Origin: UPXZ01 sp018055865
Lineage (GTDB): Bacteria > Bacteroidota > Bacteroidia > Bacteroidales > Paludibacteraceae
Assembly: GCA_964292695.1 (NCBI GenBank)
Contig: CAXYWB010000001.1
Coordinates: 40,369-104,368 of the forward strand
Length of the DNA stretch: 64,000 nt
Direction of reading: 5' to 3'
Positions 58,925 through 64,000 of the stretch are shown here, in pieces; the stretch's first letter is position 1, and every line of letters starts with the position of its first letter. A program made the position numbers and the translations under genes. The notes beneath the pieces were generated by a model, which ran no database searches, had not been told where the DNA came from, and saw only the letters and a program-made list of their open reading frames with translations.

Positions 58925-61900
58925 ATGAAGAATTACTTTAATACAGCTAAAATCGGTTTTTTAACCGGATTAATATTGCTGACTTCGACGTTAGTTAACG
59001 CTGAAGAAATGCTGAGCGGATTCAGGTATGCCAACGAGCAGGCACCCTCCGGCAAAGAGTGGGAATCGCCTGAAAATCTGGCGCTGAATAAAGAGCAACC
59101 GCGGGCTTATTTTTTTTCGTTTCAGGATACAGAAAGTGCCCGTAAAGTTCTCCCCGAAAATTCCACCTACTGGCAATCGCTTAACGGAACCTGGAAGTTC
59201 AGCTGGGCAAAACATCCCGACGAACGTCCCGTGGACTTTTACAAACCGGAATACAACGTGAGTGGATGGGAAAATATTCCTGTACCCGTAAGCTGGAATA
59301 TCCATGGTATACAAAAAGATGGTTCGCTGAAATACGGTGTACCTATTTATGTGAATCAGCCGGTAATTTTCCAGCACAGAGTTGCCGTGGATGACTGGCG
59401 CGGAGGTGTGATGCGCACACCACCAACAAATTGGACAACTTACAAATACCGCAATGAAGTTGGTTCGTTTCGTCGTGATTTTACCGTTCCGCAAGAGTGG
59501 GACGGTCGTCGGGTTTTCCTGAGCTTCGACGGAGTGGACAGCTTTTTCTACCTTTGGATAAACGGTCAGTACGTAGGTTTCTCCAAAAACTCACGCAATG
59601 CAGCCCGTTTTGACATTACCAACTACCTGCAAAAAGGCAACAATACGATAGCCGTAGAAGTTTATCGCAGCAGTGATGCCTCGTTTCTCGAAGCTCAGGA
59701 CATGTTCCGTTTGCCGGGAATATTCCGAACAGTTGCCATTTATTCCACTCCGAAAACTCATATTCGTGACATTCAGGTAATTCCGACATATAAATCAGGA
59801 AATGGTCAGTTGGACGTGACTGTGAATCTGCGCAATCTTGATAAGAAAAAAATAAATATCAGTCAATATCAGGTGAAATATTCACTTTATGAAAACGAAC
59901 TCTATTCCGACGAAAACAAATATGTAACGGGTTATGAAATGGCTTTATTGCCCACAAAAGAAAAATTGCAAATCAATCCCGGAAAAACTTACGTAGGAAA
60001 GAAACAGGAATTGAAATTTGAAAACATAAAACCCTGGTCGGCAGAAACGCCCAATCGCTACACGATGGTGGTGGAACTGAAAGACAGGAAAGGAAAAACT
60101 GTTGAAACTGTCTCCACTTATGTAGGTTTCCGCTCAGTAGAAATCAGAAATACCAAAGCTGAAGATGATGAATTTGGATTGGCGGGAAGGTATTATTACA
60201 TCAATGATATGCCTGTGAAACTGAAAGGTGTGAACCGTCACGAAACCAATCCTTCGACCGGGAAAGTGATTTCGCGCAAACAAATGGAAGAAGAAATTAT
60301 GCTGATGAAACGGGCAAATATCAACCATGTTAGAAATTCTCACTATCCCGATGATCCTTATTGGTACTACCTTTGCGATAAATTTGGTATTTATCTGGAA
60401 GACGAAGCTAACATCGAATCGCACCAGTATTATTACGGAGCAGCTTCACTCTCGCACCCCGTAGAGTGGAAAGATGCACACGTGGCTCGCGTGATGGAAA
60501 TGGTTCACAGCACCATCAACAATCCTTCGGTGGTAATCTGGTCGCTCGGTAATGAAGCCGGGCCCGGCAAAAACTTTGTGTCGGCTTACGATGCGCTCAA
60601 AAAAGTGGATACATCCCGCCCTGTTCAGTACGAGCGTAATAACGACATTGTAGATATGGGCTCTAATCAATATCCGTCGATAGCCTGGATGCAGGGTGCA
60701 GTAAAAGGGAATTACAACATCAAGTATCCATTCCATGTGTCGGAATATGCACACTCCATGGGAAATGCTTGCGGAAATCTGGCTGATTACTGGGAGGCCA
60801 TTGAGAGCACCAATTTCTTTATGGGTGGTGCCATTTGGGACTGGATTGACCAATCGATGTACAATTACGACTCCAAAACCGGAACCAAATACCTGGCTTA
60901 TGGTGGTGACTTTGGCGATACACCCAACGACGGACAATTCGTGATGAACGGTGTTATCTTTGCTGATATGGAACCAAAACCGCAGTATTACGAAGTGAAA
61001 AAAGTGTATCAGCACATCGGTGTAAAAGCGGTGGACGTGGAAAAAGCCGAATTCGAAATTTTTAATAAATATTATTTCAAAAATCTGAACGATTATGAAG
61101 TGAAATGGTCGATTTGGGAAGATGGAAAAGAATTGCAGGGCGGAAGAATGGATGCCGGTAAGGTATTGGCACGTCAGAAAGTGAAAGTGAAAGTGCCTTA
61201 TGATTTTAACGGACTAAGAAAAGATGCCGAGCATTTTGTAAAATTTCAGTTCGTACTGAAAAACGATAAACCATGGGCTAAAAAGGGATACGTGCAGGCT
61301 GAAGAACAATTTCTGCTGAAACCGGCTGTACGTCCTTCGGTGGCCGGAGTGGTCGCACTGATGACATTCAACGAAAAAATAACATGGACTGAAGATAAAC
61401 AGAATAAGTTGATAGAGGTGAAGGGCGATGGTTTTACCGTTAATTTTGATGCTTCAACGGGTACTATTTTCAATCTTTCATACGGAAACGAAACTGTAAT
61501 CTCCGACGGTAACGGACCAAAAATAAATGCAATAAGAGCATTCGTAAATAATGACAACTGGTTTTATTCCTCCTGGTTTGAAAACGGATTACATAATTTG
61601 AAACATAAAGTTCAGACCAGTAGAATCAATTATAATCCTGACGGAAGTATAACAGTTGCATTCATGGTTGAATCACAGGCGCCAAACGGAGCAAAAATTC
61701 TGGGAGGAACTGATTCAGGCAGAAACAGCATCGTAGAACTGACTGACAGACCTTTTGGAAGTGACGATTTCAAATTCATTTCCAATCAGATTTTTACTGT
61801 GTATACCGATGGTTCGGTTGAAATGCAATCGAGCATCACTTCCAATCGCCCCAAAATTACACTTCCGCGTTTGGGATATATGATGAAAATACCGCAAAAA

Positions 61901-62986
61901 TTCAGTGATTTCACTTATTATGGCCGTGGACCGACAGACAACTATGCAGACCGGAAAAGCGGACAGTTCATAGAGCAATTCAGCAGCACACCGAATGATG
62001 AATTTGTCAGTTTCCCAAAACCGCAGGATATGGCAAATCATGAAGATGCTCGTTGGGCGGCGTTGACCGATAAAGCCGGTAAAGGTGTTGTTTTTGTGGC
62101 TCAAAATTCAATGTCGGTAACAGCATTGCCTTACAAACCGATTGATTTGACTCTGGCCGCGCATTCTTACCAATTACCTGTTGCCGGAGATACCTATCTT
62201 ATGCTCGACTTGGCTGTGACCGGTTTGGGTGGAAATAGCTGCGGACAAGGACCACCCCTCGAAAAAGATCGCGTTTTTGCCGACCAGCACGATTTTGGTT
62301 TTATTATTCGTCCCTCCAACGGGAATTTGGCACATACAGCCAATGTTTCTACGGCTGGCGAAGTGCCTATTTCTATTGTAAGAAACAGTAAAGGGCAAGT
62401 GGAAATTTCGGCAAGCCGTAACAAGCAAGATATTTTATACACCCTGAATAACGGTAAACCATCGCCGTATTTTATGCCTGTTCAGTTTCAAAACGGCGGA
62501 GTAATTTCGGCCTGGTTCAAAAGCAATCCGAAGGCAATTACGACAATGAAATTCGATAAAATAGAAACCGCTCAGATAGAAGTTGTTTCTGCCAGCAGCG
62601 AGGAATCAGGTGAAGGAAATGCCGAAAACCTGGTAGATGGAGACGTAAATTCCATTTGGCATACCATGTATTCGGTTACAGTGGCCAAGCATCCGCATTG
62701 GGTGGATTTTGACATGAGTGAGGTCAAAACGCTGAAAGGTTTCAACTATGTGCCACGACAGAATGGCACGAATGGAAATGTGAAAGACTATACACTTCAG
62801 GTAAGCACCGATGGTAAATCGTGGTCTGAACCTGTTGCCAAAGGACAATTCGATAAATCGGGAAGCGATAAGAAAGTGATACTCGATAAACCCATAAAAG
62901 CCCGCTACGTGCGTTTCACGGCATTGAGCGAGGTGAACGGACAGGATTTTGCGAGTGGTGCAGAATTCGGAGTGATAGCAGAATAA
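58925..62986 (+). CDS. GH2 beta-galactosidase (LacZ type) with C-terminal F5/8 domain
   Basis: The 1353-residue protein has a signal peptide (about 1-26) with no lipobox cysteine and no type IX tail, so it is probably periplasmic. The order is GH2 sugar-binding domain (about 75-270), Ig-like (about 275-410), TIM barrel (about 415-720) with E544 in SLGNEAGPG and nucleophile E607 in HVSEYAHSM, then DUF4981 and a Bgal_small_N-type domain (about 810-1110). A short CHB_HEX_C-like segment (NKQDILYTLNNGKPSPYF) and an F5/8-type discoidin domain (about 1215-1350) end it. It is longer than LacZ (about 1024) because of the two C-terminal additions. It may be read with GH84, as no clear promoter or terminator separates them. 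Confidence 0.92.
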   Translation: MKNYFNTAKIGFLTGLILLTSTLVNAEEMLSGFRYANEQAPSGKEWESPENLALNKEQPRAYFFSFQDTESARKVLPENSTYWQSLNGTWKFSWAKHPDERPVDFYKPEYNVSGWENIPVPVSWNIHGIQKDGSLKYGVPIYVNQPVIFQHRVAVDDWRGGVMRTPPTNWTTYKYRNEVGSFRRDFTVPQEWDGRRVFLSFDGVDSFFYLWINGQYVGFSKNSRNAARFDITNYLQKGNNTIAVEVYRSSDASFLEAQDMFRLPGIFRTVAIYSTPKTHIRDIQVIPTYKSGNGQLDVTVNLRNLDKKKINISQYQVKYSLYENELYSDENKYVTGYEMALLPTKEKLQINPGKTYVGKKQELKFENIKPWSAETPNRYTMVVELKDRKGKTVETVSTYVGFRSVEIRNTKAEDDEFGLAGRYYYINDMPVKLKGVNRHETNPSTGKVISRKQMEEEIMLMKRANINHVRNSHYPDDPYWYYLCDKFGIYLEDEANIESHQYYYGAASLSHPVEWKDAHVARVMEMVHSTINNPSVVIWSLGNEAGPGKNFVSAYDALKKVDTSRPVQYERNNDIVDMGSNQYPSIAWMQGAVKGNYNIKYPFHVSEYAHSMGNACGNLADYWEAIESTNFFMGGAIWDWIDQSMYNYDSKTGTKYLAYGGDFGDTPNDGQFVMNGVIFADMEPKPQYYEVKKVYQHIGVKAVDVEKAEFEIFNKYYFKNLNDYEVKWSIWEDGKELQGGRMDAGKVLARQKVKVKVPYDFNGLRKDAEHFVKFQFVLKNDKPWAKKGYVQAEEQFLLKPAVRPSVAGVVALMTFNEKITWTEDKQNKLIEVKGDGFTVNFDASTGTIFNLSYGNETVISDGNGPKINAIRAFVNNDNWFYSSWFENGLHNLKHKVQTSRINYNPDGSITVAFMVESQAPNGAKILGGTDSGRNSIVELTDRPFGSDDFKFISNQIFTVYTDGSVEMQSSITSNRPKITLPRLGYMMKIPQKFSDFTYYGRGPTDNYADRKSGQFIEQFSSTPNDEFVSFPKPQDMANHEDARWAALTDKAGKGVVFVAQNSMSVTALPYKPIDLTLAAHSYQLPVAGDTYLMLDLAVTGLGGNSCGQGPPLEKDRVFADQHDFGFIIRPSNGNLAHTANVSTAGEVPISIVRNSKGQVEISASRNKQDILYTLNNGKPSPYFMPVQFQNGGVISAWFKSNPKAITTMKFDKIETAQIEVVSASSEESGEGNAENLVDGDVNSIWHTMYSVTVAKHPHWVDFDMSEVKTLKGFNYVPRQNGTNGNVKDYTLQVSTDGKSWSEPVAKGQFDKSGSDKKVILDKPIKARYVRFTALSEVNGQDFASGAEFGVIAE

Positions 62987-63005
62987 TCTTCCGGAGAGTC
63001 TGAAG

Positions 63006-63052
63006 AAAAAAAACAGGAAAGGGTTTACCGTCGGGTGGCCTTTCCTGTTTTT
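63006..63052. terminator. Bidirectional terminator between GH2 and atpG
   Basis: CAGGAAAGG (63014-63022) pairs with CCTTTCCTG (63039-63047), flanked by A-runs on the left and T-runs on the right, so it works for both convergent genes. Confidence 0.9.
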
Positions 63053-63079
63053 ATAATCAGAGTAAAATTCTTTCGTGTA

Positions 63080-63949
63080 TTAGCTTTGTCCGAACGATCC
63101 GCCTATGATGTCGAGCAGCTCGTTGGTAATGGCTTGCTGGCGTGATTTGTTGTATTGCAGGTTGAGCTCCTGAAGCAGGTCATCAGCATTGTCAGTAGCT
63201 ATTTGCATAGCAATGGTTCGCGCAGCATGCTCCGAAGCAATGGAGTCCAGAAGGGCCGTGTATAGTTTCAAACGAAGCACTTTAGGGATTAGATCGTTCA
63301 TGATTGTTGCTCTGTCCGGCTCTACGATGTAGTTCAGCTGTGTCCCGATCTGATCTTCATAGTTAGCTTCGAGGGTAATAGGAAGCATGGTTTCATCCAT
63401 GAGTACCTGCGAACTTTTGCTGTTGAAATGATGATAAATCAGCTCCACTTTGTCCACTTCACCGTTTCTGAACAATTCCATTACACGCTTGGCCAGCAAT
63501 TGGGCTGCAGAATAGGTAGGTTTGTCGGCCATTTCATCGAAATTATCGATTGGAAATCCCATTTTCTTCACTACTCTGCTTATTTTTTTTCCTATCGGAA
63601 AAATCAGGATATTCTCGTGGGCAAGATGAGAGTATTTTTCAAGCGTGGAAGTCAATCTTTTTGCTACGCTGGAATTGAAGCTCCCACAAAGGCTTGAGTT
63701 GGAAGAGAATGCAATAATAGCCACCCGACGTATTTCCCTGTTTTCAGCATAGATAGAAGAATTATCTTCTTCGGCGCTCAGGAAATTGCTCAGAATTCGA
63801 TTTAATTTTTGCTCGTAAGGATAAAAACTTTCGATCTGTTTCTGTGCTTTACGTAATTTGGAAGACGAGACCATTTTCATCGCCGATGTGATTTTCTGCG
63901 TTGATTTGACGGACTGTATTCTCGATTTTATTTCCTTTAATGAAGCCAT
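63080..63949 (-). CDS. atpG: ATP synthase F1 gamma subunit
   Basis: The 289-residue protein is the rotor shaft of the F1 motor. The N-terminal helix (SLKEIKSRIQSVKSTQKITSAMKMVSSSKLRKAQ) and the C-terminal helix (SEHAARTIAMQIATDNADDLLQELNLQYNKSRQQAITNELLDIIGG) form the coiled coil. The central Rossmann-like domain is present, with SSNSSLCGSFNS. Length is normal. The upstream atp genes (atpA and others) should lie just beyond the right edge of the window, and the direction fits atpA to atpG order. The 3' end is convergent with the GH2 gene. Confidence 0.97.
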   Translation of the reverse strand: MASLKEIKSRIQSVKSTQKITSAMKMVSSSKLRKAQKQIESFYPYEQKLNRILSNFLSAEEDNSSIYAENREIRRVAIIAFSSNSSLCGSFNSSVAKRLTSTLEKYSHLAHENILIFPIGKKISRVVKKMGFPIDNFDEMADKPTYSAAQLLAKRVMELFRNGEVDKVELIYHHFNSKSSQVLMDETMLPITLEANYEDQIGTQLNYIVEPDRATIMNDLIPKVLRLKLYTALLDSIASEHAARTIAMQIATDNADDLLQELNLQYNKSRQQAITNELLDIIGGSFGQS

Positions 63950-63953
63950 TTTT

Positions 63954-63974
63954 TAGACTGTTAGACTGTTAGAG
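63954..63974. repeat. Tandem 9-nt repeat upstream of atpG
   Basis: TAGACTGTTAGACTGTTAGA holds two and a bit copies of a 9-nt unit (GACTGTTA), right after the atpG start on the upstream side. The window edge prevents a view of the full array. Confidence 0.5.
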
Positions 63975-64000
63975 CCCGGATAAGTTAGAGCCAAAAAAAA

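Noticed and set aside
1..64000. CRISPR array, prophage, toxin-antitoxin or restriction system
   Set aside because: No regularly spaced repeats, cas genes, phage structural genes, nuclease-methylase pairs or small two-gene toxin modules were found on either strand.

Overview
The window is a 64 kb chromosomal segment of a member of the Bacteroidota, most likely the order Bacteroidales and close to Paludibacter or Dysgonomonas-type lineages. The phylum follows from the TAnnTTTG promoter boxes ahead of many genes, the near absence of Shine-Dalgarno sequences, a TonB-dependent receptor paired with a BtuG-like surface beta-propeller, lipoprotein glycoside hydrolases with BACON domains, and two enzymes with type IX secretion tails. 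The lineage within the order is inference from gene content. I see no rRNA genes, no CRISPR array, no intact transposase and no prophage.

Region by region. 1-8.7 kb is almost all on the minus strand: a DHH phosphoesterase cut by the window edge, comEC and rpe, the broken end of a TonB-dependent receptor, an ECF sigma factor with a 58-residue companion, then DUF5063, 3'-5' exonuclease, RlmI-type methyltransferase and an LpxL-type acyltransferase. 8.8-17.4 kb carries DUF2007, folK, a SPOR lipoprotein, Fe-type superoxide dismutase, an OmpH/Skp-like protein, a lipocalin, a GH53 galactanase, a HerA-like ATPase, a 3-methyladenine DNA glycosylase and an MFS transporter. 17.7-22.3 kb is the most unusual part: an SDR reductase, a cytidylyltransferase fused to a Gfo/Idh oxidoreductase, a CDP-alcohol phosphotransferase with an altered active-site motif, and a flippase-like membrane protein. 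Together they suggest a pathway that makes a CDP-activated polyol and puts it on a lipid or glycan. 22.3-23.8 kb holds a second ECF sigma factor with a membrane protein (possible anti-sigma) and a Spy-like periplasmic protein. tRNA-Cys, a GH77 amylomaltase, a PurM-like enzyme and DUF2148 follow.

29.1-32.6 kb is a vitamin B12 uptake operon: a cobalamin riboswitch leads a BtuB-like receptor and a BtuG-like lipoprotein. 32.7-41.5 kb has DUF4230, an outer-membrane lipoprotein and beta-barrel pair, a TerB/DnaJ-domain protein, cysS, rbfA, a LolE-like permease, a lipoprotein and NAD kinase. 41.9-48.5 kb reads in one direction: pdxJ, the ExbB-ExbD-TonB energiser, a DJ-1 protein, a thioredoxin-fold lipoprotein without its cysteines, queG and a two-gene chromate transporter.

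48.5-63.0 kb is a glycan-degrading cluster: GH31 (alpha-xylosidase type with PA14 insert), GH2, BACON-BACON-GH5, GH84 with a type IX tail, and a very large GH2. The GH31, GH2 and GH5 set resembles the enzymes of xyloglucan utilisation loci, but there is no SusC, SusD or sensor in the window. The window closes with atpG on the minus strand, convergent with the GH2 gene across a bidirectional terminator.
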